A DNA stretch of 64,000 bases, taken from NCBI GenBank assembly GCA_902812465.1, contig CADDZE010000008.1, positions 1-64,000 of the forward strand. The letters run 5' to 3'. Source of the stretch: Acidobacteriota bacterium (GTDB lineage Bacteria > Acidobacteriota > Terriglobia > UBA7540). The notes under the pieces are model-generated. The model worked only from the letters and a program-made list of their open reading frames with translations, ran no database searches and was not told the DNA's origin. This document shows positions 16,220 through 24,555 of the stretch, in pieces. A program made the position numbers and the translations under genes. Numbering within the stretch: the stretch's first letter is position 1; each line of letters starts with the position of its first letter.

Positions 16220-17146
16220 ATGCGTCAAGTCTCTCTTCGCATACCCGCCACCAGTGCTAACTTGGGGTGCTTGTTTGATTCCGCCGCCCTGGCTCTTAGT
16301 CTCTACCTCAAGCTACGCGTGGCCTCGCGTGCCGACGACCTGGTGACCGTCCGCTATCGCGGCGTCACGCCAGAACGCGTGCCTACGGATGAGTCTAACC
16401 TGATTGTACGCACCATTCGGGAGACCATGTGCAGCTGCGGCGCCAAGACCAGGGGCCGCGGCTTGGACCTGGAGATCGACAACGAGATTCCAGTGGGCGT
16501 CGGGCTGGGATCGAGCGCCGCAGCCATTGTCGGAGCGCTGGCCGCCTGCCATTGGCTGGCCGACAAGCCCTTTTCCGACGAGGAGCTGGTTACCCTGGCC
16601 GCCGGCATCGAGGGCCATCCGGACAATGTGGCGGCAGCCTGGCACGGCGGCTTTACCGCCGCCGTCGATCTTGGAGACCGTGTCCTGGCCTGTTCCTGTC
16701 CCGTGCCTGACTCGCTTCGGCTTGTTTTGGTCATCCCGGATTACGCCTTACCCACGGAGAAGGCCCGGGCGGTGCTTCCCGACCACTACTCGCGCCGGGA
16801 AGCCGTGCACAACCTGCAGCGCGCTGTACTGCTGGCGGGGCAGTTCTTCTCCGGCAAGGCGGATTTCCACCCCTTCCTGTTTGACGATCGCTGGCACCAG
16901 CCGTATCGCGCACCACTGGTTCCCGGTCTCGCGGAGGCGCTTGCCTTCACCCACTCCGGTCTACTCGGAATCTGTCTGAGCGGCGCCGGACCCTCCATCC
17001 TGGCCTTCGCTCGCAGCCATGCCGAGGCGATCGGCGAAGCGATCTGCCAAACCCTGGCGCGCCACGGTGTAAGGGCGGAATGGCGCGTACTGGCCGCCGA
17101 CAACCAAGGCGCCAAGGGCTGGAATTGGCCGGGCAGTGAAAAGTAA
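16220..17146 (+). CDS. thrB: Homoserine kinase
   Basis: A 308-residue GHMP kinase. VSLRIPATSANLGCLFDSAALALSLYL is the ThrB opening (PATSANLGxGFD with C in place of one G), the ATP loop is PVGVGLGSSAAAIVGAL, EGHPDNVAAAWHGGF is the catalytic region and SGAGPSILAFA the third GHMP motif. It phosphorylates homoserine on the way to threonine. No thrA or thrC lies here; the neighbour upstream is the dehydrogenase, with about 110 bases between including its own candidate promoter. Confidence 0.92.
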   Translation: MRQVSLRIPATSANLGCLFDSAALALSLYLKLRVASRADDLVTVRYRGVTPERVPTDESNLIVRTIRETMCSCGAKTRGRGLDLEIDNEIPVGVGLGSSAAAIVGALAACHWLADKPFSDEELVTLAAGIEGHPDNVAAAWHGGFTAAVDLGDRVLACSCPVPDSLRLVLVIPDYALPTEKARAVLPDHYSRREAVHNLQRAVLLAGQFFSGKADFHPFLFDDRWHQPYRAPLVPGLAEALAFTHSGLLGICLSGAGPSILAFARSHAEAIGEAICQTLARHGVRAEWRVLAADNQGAKGWNWPGSEK

Positions 17147-17147
17147 A

Positions 17148-17193
17148 GGCCCCACCCGGGGGTCCTTTCCCGCGCTCAGGCGGGTAGGGGGCC
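17148..17193 (+). repeat. Nested inverted repeat after thrB
   Basis: Beginning just after the thrB stop, GGCCCC (17148-17153) can pair with GGGGCC (17188-17193), enclosing CCCGC-GCTCAG-GCGGG. There is no U run, so simple Rho-independent termination is not supported; a 3' end stabilising or Rho-related role is possible. Confidence 0.35.
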
Positions 17194-17375
17194 GACGGCG
17201 GACCGCTGTGTTAAACTGAAAGGCGAATCGCTGCGATCCCCTCAAGTCAGAGTCGCCGCCCCGTTGTGGCTGTCGAGTCCGTCCCGGCAAGGCGGAAGTT
17301 CGAGTGGGTAGCCACCGCCCGCTGGGGAGTGCATCCGCAAAAGGGGTCTACCGCAGGGAGGGAGCCAAATATTTG

Positions 17376-19172
17376 ATGCGTAAGCTGGACGCCATGCCGA
17401 ATGCTCTTCCTGAGAAGCCTTCTCCCGCGGCGAGCGTCCCCTCGCCCCCGCTCGAGCTCACCGAGATGCTGACGTTGCTGCTGCAGGCGAGCGAGCGGAT
17501 CAACTCCACGCTGGACCTCGACGAGCTGATGAAGCGGATTGCCGAGATCGTTCACAACGCCGTCCGCTACGAGGTGTTCGCCATTCTGCTGTTGAACGAA
17601 AAGACCCAAGAGCTGCGCGTGCGCTTCAGCGTGGGCCACCCGCGGGAGGCGATGCGCGACCTCCGCATTCGCGTCGGCGAAGGCATCGTGGGGCGCGCAG
17701 CTGCCACCCGCCGCTCGGTCCTGGTGAACGACGTGCGCGAAGACCCGGAATACATCCAGTCACTGCCCTCCATGCGCTCCGAACTGGCCGTCCCCTTAAT
17801 CCTGAAGAACCGGGTCATCGGCGTGATCGACCTCGAAGCGCCTTGGCCCAATTTCTTCAATGAACGCCACCAGCACCTGCTGGAATTGCTGGCCGGCCGC
17901 ATCGCCGTGGCCATTGAGAACGCGCGGCTCTACCGCCGCAGCCAGCGCCAGGCGCGGACGCTGCAACTGCTCCACGAGATCAGCCGCGAGTTAAGCTCCG
18001 TTCTGGTGTTGAACGAGCTGCTGCGCAAGATTGGCACGCTCACGAAGCGCCTCATCGACTACCACCGCTTTGGCATCTTGCTGGCCGACGAGCGCTCGCG
18101 CACGTTCAACACCGTGATCTCCATCAAGCAGGACGAACGCACGCCGGAAAAGACCACCGTGCCCTTCGGCCAGGGACTGGTGGGAGCAGCGGCGGAAGCG
18201 CGCCAAATCATCATTGTGCCGGACGTGCGCCAGGACTCGCGGTACATCATGACTAATCCAGACACCCGCTCGGAGATGACCGTCCCCCTCATTTACCGCG
18301 ACCGGGTGATTGGCGTGGTGGACCTCGAGAGCCTCCAGCCTGGCTACTTCACCGAAGAGCACGCGCGCATCTTTTCTACGCTCGCGCCGCAGATCGCCAT
18401 CGCCATTGAGAACGCGCGCCTGTATGAGCGCGTGGTCCGCAGCGAAGCCCGCATGGAGCGTGACCTCGAGCGCGCCCGGGAAATCCAGATGCACCTGATG
18501 CCACCCGTGTGCCCGCCGATTCCGGGTCTCGAAGCGAGCGCCCGCTTCCAGCCAGCGCGCGAATTGGGCGGCGACCTCTATGACTTTCTCAGCTACGGCA
18601 AGGACCGGCATGCCCTTGCGGTGGGCGACGTCAGCGGCAAAGGAGCACCGGCCGCGCTTTATGGGGCCATGGCCAGCGGTACACTGCGCAGCCTCGCACC
18701 GCAGAGGCTCTCGGCGCCGGAAATGCTGAAGAAGCTGAACCTTCTCCTGCTCGAGCGCAAGATCGAGGGCCACTTCATCACGCTGACGTACTGCCTGTGG
18801 GAGCCCAAGACCCGCACCCTGCGCCTGGCGAATGCGGGTATGCCGCTGCCAATCCTCGTTCGCGGCGGCCGCAGCCACGCCATCCGCGCCGAGGGCGTTC
18901 CGCTCGGCCTGCTGGAGCACACCGAGTATCAGGAGGTCTTACTCACCCTGGAGAAGGGCGACGTCTTAGCCCTATTTTCGGACGGCCTGGTGGAAGCGAC
19001 CAGCCCCGGCCTGGAAGAATTCGGCATGCGGCGGCTGGAGCACCTCTTCCGCCAGCACGCCGACAAGCCGGTGGGTGAAATCGTCGAGGCCGTGTTCCGG
19101 GAGATCGCCCGCTTTGAGGATGGCCGCCCGCCGCGTGATGACCAGACCCTGGTGGTGGTGCGCGCCAAGTAG
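17376..19172 (+). CDS. GAF-GAF-PP2C (RsbU/SpoIIE-type) phosphatase
   Basis: A 598-residue soluble signalling protein. Two GAF domains lie at about residues 30-190 and 205-365, each ending in IAVAIENARLY or IAIAIENARLY; a short helix carrying ERDLERAREIQMHLMP links to a PP2C-like phosphatase at about 385-598 with GGDLYDF, GDVSGKGAPAALYGA and FSDGLVEA, the metal-binding aspartates. Such proteins dephosphorylate anti-sigma-factor antagonists. The ATG at 17376 follows GGGAGGGAG by 11 bases, preferred to an upstream in-frame GTG at 17304. No anti-sigma factor or antagonist gene is next to it. Confidence 0.9.
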   Translation: MRKLDAMPNALPEKPSPAASVPSPPLELTEMLTLLLQASERINSTLDLDELMKRIAEIVHNAVRYEVFAILLLNEKTQELRVRFSVGHPREAMRDLRIRVGEGIVGRAAATRRSVLVNDVREDPEYIQSLPSMRSELAVPLILKNRVIGVIDLEAPWPNFFNERHQHLLELLAGRIAVAIENARLYRRSQRQARTLQLLHEISRELSSVLVLNELLRKIGTLTKRLIDYHRFGILLADERSRTFNTVISIKQDERTPEKTTVPFGQGLVGAAAEARQIIIVPDVRQDSRYIMTNPDTRSEMTVPLIYRDRVIGVVDLESLQPGYFTEEHARIFSTLAPQIAIAIENARLYERVVRSEARMERDLERAREIQMHLMPPVCPPIPGLEASARFQPARELGGDLYDFLSYGKDRHALAVGDVSGKGAPAALYGAMASGTLRSLAPQRLSAPEMLKKLNLLLLERKIEGHFITLTYCLWEPKTRTLRLANAGMPLPILVRGGRSHAIRAEGVPLGLLEHTEYQEVLLTLEKGDVLALFSDGLVEATSPGLEEFGMRRLEHLFRQHADKPVGEIVEAVFREIARFEDGRPPRDDQTLVVVRAK

Positions 19173-19204
19173 TCGATGCATCCCAGGCGGCGCGCCACCG
19201 GCCG

Positions 19205-19483
19205 CTACGCGCTGTAAGGCTTCAGCGCCTGTTCGACATCTTCGGGTGTGAGGGGCTCGCCGTTATTCAGCCTTTCCAAAAGGCTGTTGATGACCTCCTT
19301 GGCCAGCTCTTTGCGGTAGTTCCGGATAAAGCCGTCGTAGAAGTGCTCGCCGGCCATGGCGCGGTTGATCTCGCATTCCTTGTTGTGGTCCTGCAGCTCG
19401 GTGAAGTAGACGACGTGGTAGCGTCCGCCGTAGCGGGTGTCGCGGTAGATCTCAAACATCACTTTGTCGGATTCGAACGGCAT
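19205..19483 (-). CDS. Conserved small acidic protein of unknown function
   Basis: A 92-residue product starting MPFESDKVMFEIYRDTRYGG. The sequence is rich in charged and aromatic residues (YHVVYFTELQDHNKECEIN) and ends in a helical region (ELAKEVINSLLERLNNGEPLTPEDVEQAL). No domain is recognised. The ATG at 19483 follows GGCGAGGCGG, better than an in-frame Met eight codons upstream. Convergent with the phosphatase gene, 32 bases apart. Confidence 0.6.
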   Translation of the reverse strand: MPFESDKVMFEIYRDTRYGGRYHVVYFTELQDHNKECEINRAMAGEHFYDGFIRNYRKELAKEVINSLLERLNNGEPLTPEDVEQALKPYSA

Positions 19484-19554
19484 GGCTATCCGCCTCGCCT
19501 TGGGCAAGCTTCCCTGGCGCGGGAGAACTATTTTAAGGCTGATCCACCCGGCGG

Positions 19555-19583
19555 TTGACGCGGGAGGCCAGACGCGCTAGGCT
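19555..19583 (+). promoter_or_regulatory. Promoter candidate for the DUF72 gene
   Basis: TTGACG (19555-19560), a 17-bp spacer and TAGGCT (19578-19583). Start near 19590, just ahead of the AAAGG ribosome binding site and ATG at 19607. Confidence 0.4.
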
Positions 19584-19606
19584 AGCGGGTGGCGAAAGAA
19601 AGGCGA

Positions 19607-20548
19607 ATGAAAGCGCGCGCCCGCGGCGACCTCAAGATCGGCCCCGCCGGCTGGTCCTATCCCGATTGGCACGGCCTCGTCTATCCTCGCAGCAAACCGC
19701 ATGGCTTCAGCGAGCTCGAATACCTCTCCCACTTCTTCGACTGCATTGAGATCAACACCTCTTTCTATCAGCCCTTGCGGCCCGACTTCGTGAAGGCCTG
19801 GCTGAAACAGGTGGAACACAATCCCCGGTTCGAATTTACCGCCAAGCTTTGGCGCCGTTTCACCCACGACCTCGGCGCCGGCCGCGAAGACGAAAAGGCA
19901 GCCAAGCAGGGCTTGGCTCCTCTGCTGGAATCCGGGCGGCTGGGGGCTTTGCTGCTGCAATTTCCCTGGTCCTTCAAGAACGCACCCGAGAACCGCGACT
20001 ACCTCGCCTCCCTGTTCGTGCAGTTTATCGAGTATCCGCTGGTGGTCGAGGTGCGTCACAGTTCGTGGAACCATCCCGACGTCTACCGCTTCCTGTCGGA
20101 CCTCGGCGTGGGCTTCTGCAACATCGACCAGCCGCTGATCGGGCGTTCGCTGCCACCGAGCGATCGCGCCACTTCACCCGTCGGATATGTGCGGCTGCAC
20201 GGCCGCAACTACGACCAATGGTTTACCGCGGACGAAAACAGCAGCCCCCGCGAGCGCTACAACTATCTCTACAGCCTGGCCGAGCTCGACCCTTGGGTGA
20301 AGCGGATCAAAGCCGTGGCCGCCCAGGCCCAAGTCACCTACGTCATCGCCAACAACCATTTTGAGGGCAAAGGCGTCGTGAATGCACTCGAACTAATCAG
20401 CCTGCTGACCGGCCAGATCGTTTCGGCACCGCAGAGGCTCATCGAGCGCTATCCGGAACTGCAGCAGGTTGCGGTTCCTGAATCCCACGGCCCTTCGCCG
20501 CAGCAGGGCAACTTATTTTTCGACGCGGCGAAGCCCATCCCGCGTTAG
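19607..20548 (+). CDS. DUF72 family protein (YecE-like TIM barrel)
   Basis: A 313-residue product of the DUF72 family: IGPAGWSYPDWHGLVYP at the start, FDCIEINTSFYQPLRPDFVKAW, FEFTAKLWRRFTHDL, and near the C terminus YVRLHGRNYDQW and TYVIANNHFEGKGVVNALEL, all hallmark segments. The fold is a TIM barrel; biochemical role is not established for the family. ATG 19607 with AAAGG four bases upstream is preferred over GTG 19589. It stands alone between oppositely oriented genes. Confidence 0.88.
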   Translation: MKARARGDLKIGPAGWSYPDWHGLVYPRSKPHGFSELEYLSHFFDCIEINTSFYQPLRPDFVKAWLKQVEHNPRFEFTAKLWRRFTHDLGAGREDEKAAKQGLAPLLESGRLGALLLQFPWSFKNAPENRDYLASLFVQFIEYPLVVEVRHSSWNHPDVYRFLSDLGVGFCNIDQPLIGRSLPPSDRATSPVGYVRLHGRNYDQWFTADENSSPRERYNYLYSLAELDPWVKRIKAVAAQAQVTYVIANNHFEGKGVVNALELISLLTGQIVSAPQRLIERYPELQQVAVPESHGPSPQQGNLFFDAAKPIPR

Positions 20549-20614
20549 ACGGCCGCGCGACGCACAGCCTCCCCGCCCGGGACACAGCGAAGCCAGAGAA
20601 CGCAGGGAACGACG

Positions 20615-21427
20615 CTACAGGCGCCGCAGTTCGAGGCAAGCAATTTCCGGCGGACAAGCCACCCGCAGCGGCACCAACACTTTGCCAATTCCGCGCGTGA
20701 CGTAAATCTGCGTCCCCTCCAGCCGGTTCCAGCCTTCGATAAAGCGCTCGCCCAGTTTCGACCGGTAAAGCGATCGCACTACCGGGAGCCGCACCTGGCC
20801 GCCGTGCGTGTGCCCGGCAAGCATGAAATCGATGCCCTGCTTGGCCGCCCGCCAGATCCCCAACGGGTTGTGGCACAGCAGCACCTTAGGCTCGCTGGGC
20901 GGTACGCCGCGGAGGGCCGCATCGAGGTCGTCCAGGCCCCACCACAGGTCATCGACGCCGACCATCCAGAGGATGGCGCTGCCGCGGCGCAGAGCGCAGT
21001 GGGCATTGCGCAGGACGCGAATGCGCTGGCTGCGCAAGGCGCGCGTGACTTCGTCCGCATCCACCTGGAAGTCATGATTGCCCAGCACGGCGAAGACCCC
21101 CAGCCCCGCGCGCAGCCGGCCCAGCGCTCTCGCCACCGGCCAGATGTAGGCAGGAGATAGAGTGACATAGTCTCCGGTGAGCGCCACCACATCCGGCTGC
21201 AGCTGGTTAGCCAACTGCACCACGCGTTCGACGTCTTCAACAGGGGTGAAGAGGCCGTGGTGGATATCGCTGAGGTGGACAATCTTCAGGCCGTCGTGGG
21301 GTGGGGCGAGGCGGCGCAGGCGGATGGTGGTGCGGGTAATTTCCGGATCCCGCCACCAGGCGCGGAGCGGAGCCGGCTGCGGAGCGCGTTCATTCAGAGA
21401 AAGCGTAGTTAGCCTTTGGGCTCTCAT
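20615..21427 (-). CDS. Calcineurin-like metallophosphoesterase
   Basis: A 270-residue product with the binuclear metal motifs in order: HLSDIHHG (DxH), ALTGDYV (GD), AVLGNHDFQ (GNHD), LLCHNP and LAGHTHGGQVRLP (GHxH). This spacing fits the YkuE/YaeI group of phosphodiesterases, several of which act near the membrane; here there is no clear transmembrane segment. Its ATG overlaps the stop of the inositol monophosphatase gene as ATGA (21424-21427), which fixes the start and implies coupled translation. Confidence 0.87.
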   Translation of the reverse strand: MRAQRLTTLSLNERAPQPAPLRAWWRDPEITRTTIRLRRLAPPHDGLKIVHLSDIHHGLFTPVEDVERVVQLANQLQPDVVALTGDYVTLSPAYIWPVARALGRLRAGLGVFAVLGNHDFQVDADEVTRALRSQRIRVLRNAHCALRRGSAILWMVGVDDLWWGLDDLDAALRGVPPSEPKVLLCHNPLGIWRAAKQGIDFMLAGHTHGGQVRLPVVRSLYRSKLGERFIEGWNRLEGTQIYVTRGIGKVLVPLRVACPPEIACLELRRL

Positions 21428-22236
21428 CTTGCCGCCTGCGTATCCGGGGTACGGTGCTGCCTCAGGACTTCCGCAAAGACCCGGCACATCGCCTCGTGCA
21501 CCAGCCCGTTCGAAGCGAACACTTCGTCCCCCAGCAGGCGAAACTCCCGACCCGCCAGGTCCGTCACCCGGCCGCCCGCCTCGGTGACCATCAGGGTGCC
21601 GGCCGCCTTATCCCAGGGATTGAGTTTGAGCTCCCAAAAACCCTCGAAGCGGCCCGCGGCCACGGAACAGAAGTCCAAGGCGGCGGATCCGGCCCGCCGC
21701 ACGCCGTGCGAAAGCTGGGTGAAGCGCAGGTAGAACTCGATGTTCAGCTGGTGATTATCCGCGAAGGGCGGGAACCCGGTGGCCAGCAGGCTTTCCGAGA
21801 GGCTGGCCGTCTTCGAAACGTGAATGCGCCGGTTATTCAAGTAGGCGCCGGCGCCTCGCTCGGCGGTGAAGAGCTCGTCACGCGTGGGATCGTAGACGAC
21901 GCCCGCCACCACCTCGTCCCGGTAAGCCAGCCCGAGCGTCACGCAGAAGACGGGAAACCCGTGGGCGAAATTAGTGGTGCCATCAAGCGGATCCACATAC
22001 CAGCAGTAGTCCGAATCCACCTTCTGGCCGCCACCCTCTTCGCCGACGATGGCGTGCCGGGGAAAATGGCTGCGCAACCGCTCGACGATCAAGGCCTCCG
22101 AGCGACGATCCGCCTCCGTCACCAGATCCGATGGGCGCTTGTATTCGATCTCCTGCGGGCGCTTGGCCAACTGGGCCAGGAGCGCCCCAGCCTCCCGGGC
22201 AATCTCAACCGCAGTGGAAAGATAATTGTCCGTCAT
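21424..22236 (-). CDS. suhB: Inositol monophosphatase family protein
   Basis: A 270-residue phosphatase with all family motifs: VTEADRRSE, IVGEEGGG (GEE), WYVDPLDGTTNFAHGFP (DPxDGT) and ELKLNPWDKAAGTLMVTEAGG (WD). These bind the catalytic Mg ions. Activity on inositol-1-phosphate or related sugar phosphates is expected. Translationally coupled to the phosphoesterase downstream; the molybdopterin synthase gene lies 123 bases upstream on the same strand. Confidence 0.9.
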   Translation of the reverse strand: MTDNYLSTAVEIAREAGALLAQLAKRPQEIEYKRPSDLVTEADRRSEALIVERLRSHFPRHAIVGEEGGGQKVDSDYCWYVDPLDGTTNFAHGFPVFCVTLGLAYRDEVVAGVVYDPTRDELFTAERGAGAYLNNRRIHVSKTASLSESLLATGFPPFADNHQLNIEFYLRFTQLSHGVRRAGSAALDFCSVAAGRFEGFWELKLNPWDKAAGTLMVTEAGGRVTDLAGREFRLLGDEVFASNGLVHEAMCRVFAEVLRQHRTPDTQAAR

Positions 22237-22359
22237 CCTCTTAGCGTGTTCTCACCTGGAGTCCGGCGAGAGCCGAGCTGCATCGCTGCCCTGCGCCGCT
22301 CTGCCAAGGATGGCTGGCCACCTCAAGGGCAGAGTTGCTGGTTGTTTTGGCACCGCCCG

Positions 22360-23082
22360 CTAGAGGGAGCGAGACGGTGCAGCTTGGGGCGGTGAAACTT
22401 CAGCCTGCTCCTCGCTCTCCGCCCAGACCGCGCCATCTTCGAAATACTCCTTCTTCCAAATAGGGACCATCTGTTTCAGGCGGTCAATGGCGTAGTGACA
22501 GGCTTCGAAAGCAGCACGACGATGCGCGGCAGTTACGGCAATCAGCACGCTGGTCTCGCCAATTCGTAACCGGCCGAGCCGGTGCACGATTCCGATGGCG
22601 TCAATGGCGAAGCGCTGCTTCACCTCGGAGCCAATCTGCTGCATTGTGCGCAAGGCCATCGGCTCATAGGCTTCGTATTCGAGGTAAAGGGTGCGCTTGC
22701 CGCGAGAATGGTCGCGCACAATACCCTCGAAGGTTACCACAGCTCCATCGGCTGGCGCTTTCAGCCGCTCCACAAACTCCGCCGGGTGGATCGGCTCGCG
22801 CGTGAGCAAACAGAGGCGGCATCCCTCGCTCCCATTATCCGCGCTGCCACCGCTCACCGGCGGAAGGAACGCCACTTCGTCACCCTCGTGCAACCGGTAT
22901 GAGGGGTCGGCCATCTCCTGGTTGACGGCCGCCCGCAGAGGCAAATCCTGAAGCCGGGGGAAGCGTTGCGCATAGTGCCGGATGAGATGCTGCAAGCATT
23001 CGCCCTCCGGTACATCCACGCATTCCTCGGCGAAACCCGCCACATCATGCGCCCAGCCGAAAAAAAGAACACGAACCCTCAT
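22360..23082 (-). CDS. MoaD-MoaE fusion, molybdopterin synthase
   Basis: A 240-residue fusion. Residues 1-79 are a MoaD ubiquitin-like domain ending LPPVSGG, the double-glycine tail that is thiocarboxylated; from about residue 87 to 225 is MoaE (ADGAVVTFEGIVRDHSRGK, HRLGRLRIGETSVLIAVTAAHR, CHYAIDRLKQMVPIWKKEYFEDG). Together they convert cyclic pyranopterin to molybdopterin. In separate MoaD the GG must be the free C terminus; here Ser80 follows it, so cleavage after Gly79 would be required, as known for fused MoaX of mycobacteria. Other moa genes are absent from the window. Confidence 0.9.
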   Translation of the reverse strand: MRVRVLFFGWAHDVAGFAEECVDVPEGECLQHLIRHYAQRFPRLQDLPLRAAVNQEMADPSYRLHEGDEVAFLPPVSGGSADNGSEGCRLCLLTREPIHPAEFVERLKAPADGAVVTFEGIVRDHSRGKRTLYLEYEAYEPMALRTMQQIGSEVKQRFAIDAIGIVHRLGRLRIGETSVLIAVTAAHRRAAFEACHYAIDRLKQMVPIWKKEYFEDGAVWAESEEQAEVSPPQAAPSRSL

Positions 23083-23263
23083 GCGAGGCTGTCAGCCCTT
23101 CAATTGCCGGCGCTCCCATTATCCCACCGCCTGACGGCGGATCGCTACGAACTGACTCCCGGATGCTCCCCTCTGCTAGTATGACATAACGAAGCGGGCA
23201 GCGATTCGCTTTTGACCTACGGTTCTTCTTTTCGTCTTTTCGTCGGTTGCAGGCTCGCCGGCC

Positions 23264-23626
23264 ATGGCTCAGGTTCTACTGCTCGCCAGGGATTGGAAGG
23301 TACGCGCTTTGCTCCGCGCCCAGCTCCTGGAGGAAGGCATAGACGTTGAGGCGCATGCATCCGCCCGCCTGGCGCTTCTCGGCCTGGAGCGAGCACCGCA
23401 CTTGCCCGATTTAGTCGTGGCGGATCTCACGTTCAGCCCCGCCCCCGATCGTGAGGCGGATAGGCTCGCGCGCTGGGCCAGCCGCCTGCCCGTTTGGGTG
23501 ATCGCGTCGCATACCCTGCCGTTGCGCCGCAGCTTGGCCGAGCGCGGCTTCGAGCGGGTCATCTACCGCCCGGTTGACGCCGGGGGCCTGGTGGAGGAGA
23601 TCAAGCTTCGCTTGCGCGGCAACTGA
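23264..23626 (+). CDS. Stand-alone receiver-like domain, atypical
   Basis: A 120-residue CheY-size protein. VLLLARDWKVRALLRAQLLEEG matches the first strand and helix of receiver domains, but the usual acidic pair is reduced to Asp10. DLVVADLTF supplies a phosphoacceptor-like Asp54, ASHT the Ser/Thr position, and YRPVDAGGLVEEI the C-terminal strand with Arg102 where receivers have Lys. Phosphorylation is therefore doubtful. No output domain or kinase is adjacent. It is divergent from the molybdopterin synthase gene and convergent with the DUF3108 gene. Confidence 0.6.
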   Translation: MAQVLLLARDWKVRALLRAQLLEEGIDVEAHASARLALLGLERAPHLPDLVVADLTFSPAPDREADRLARWASRLPVWVIASHTLPLRRSLAERGFERVIYRPVDAGGLVEEIKLRLRGN

Positions 23627-23666
23627 TGCGGCCAAAGGTTGCGCTGGCCACAACCCCCGGGGCGGC

Positions 23667-24509
23667 TCAACGCCGATTCTGCGCTTCCGCGGCCTGGCCC
23701 GGCACCACGGATTGCAAATTGGCTTCGATCGCCCCCACCGTCATCATCGCCTTGATGCGCAGCGGCAGGCGGTCCGCATCGTCGCTGTACCAAACAAGAA
23801 GCCGCCCCTTGCGCTTGTAGAGATTGCCAAACACGGTGGGCTCGAGGCGGAAGGCGGGGCGGCGGCCTATAGGCGTCTGGATCTCCTCTCGCGCCTGCAC
23901 CTGCACCGATACCACACGGCTCTCTCCCCCGTCGTTCACGGGCACGCTAAGGGTTTCGCCCACGCGCAACGGCTGGCGGCGTGGAAAGTAAAAGGCCGCG
24001 ACAATGTCTTCGACGCAGGGCGGCGCCGGATTCTCCGCATGCTTGGCAGGGTGGCCGGGTCTGGCGAGGTCCTGCTCATCGAGAATGGCCAGCCGCCGCG
24101 AGGGGTCAAAGTGGATCTCCGTCTTCTTGTGCCGGCGTCCTTCGTTCACCGTTTTCGAGATGCGCTGCGAGCAACCGGCGACCGGATCGATGACGGAATG
24201 GAAGTCGTCCTCGACGCGATAGAGCAGCGAGACGAAGCCTTGGGAACGGGCGCTAGCCTCAATCTCGTACGCGTCGCCCGCTCCCTCGCCCACCCGCTTG
24301 ACGGTAGCCACAATTCGGCCGGCGGGGAAGGCGGCCCAGGTTACGCCGTAGGTCAGCGTCTCCCCGGGCCTGAAAAGCAACACACTCCCAAATGCCGCGG
24401 CCGCTGGCGGTGCCGGCAAAAAGACCCGCACGCCAGCCAAGCTCCCGCCCAGGAGGACGAGGGTGAGCAGGCCTGCACGTGCCACAACACTCGCCATGGT
24501 CTTCATCAT
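23667..24509 (-). CDS. DUF3108 periplasmic protein
   Basis: A 280-residue product with a signal peptide (LLTLVLLGGSLAGVRVFLP). The body matches DUF3108: FRPGETLTYGVTWAAFPAGRIVATV, FVSLLYRVEDDFHSVID, FDPSRR, VEDIVAAFYFPRRQPL, and GRLLVWYSDDADRLPLRIKAM near the C terminus. The family is periplasmic and of unknown function. It lies 46 bases downstream of the methyltransferase and ends the LPS-core gene run, so it may be involved in envelope assembly by association. Confidence 0.8.
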   Translation of the reverse strand: MMKTMASVVARAGLLTLVLLGGSLAGVRVFLPAPPAAAAFGSVLLFRPGETLTYGVTWAAFPAGRIVATVKRVGEGAGDAYEIEASARSQGFVSLLYRVEDDFHSVIDPVAGCSQRISKTVNEGRRHKKTEIHFDPSRRLAILDEQDLARPGHPAKHAENPAPPCVEDIVAAFYFPRRQPLRVGETLSVPVNDGGESRVVSVQVQAREEIQTPIGRRPAFRLEPTVFGNLYKRKGRLLVWYSDDADRLPLRIKAMMTVGAIEANLQSVVPGQAAEAQNRR

Positions 24510-24555
24510 CCTGCCAACTGAGAGGCTGTGGCAAGCCGAAACGCCCTGCCTCCCC

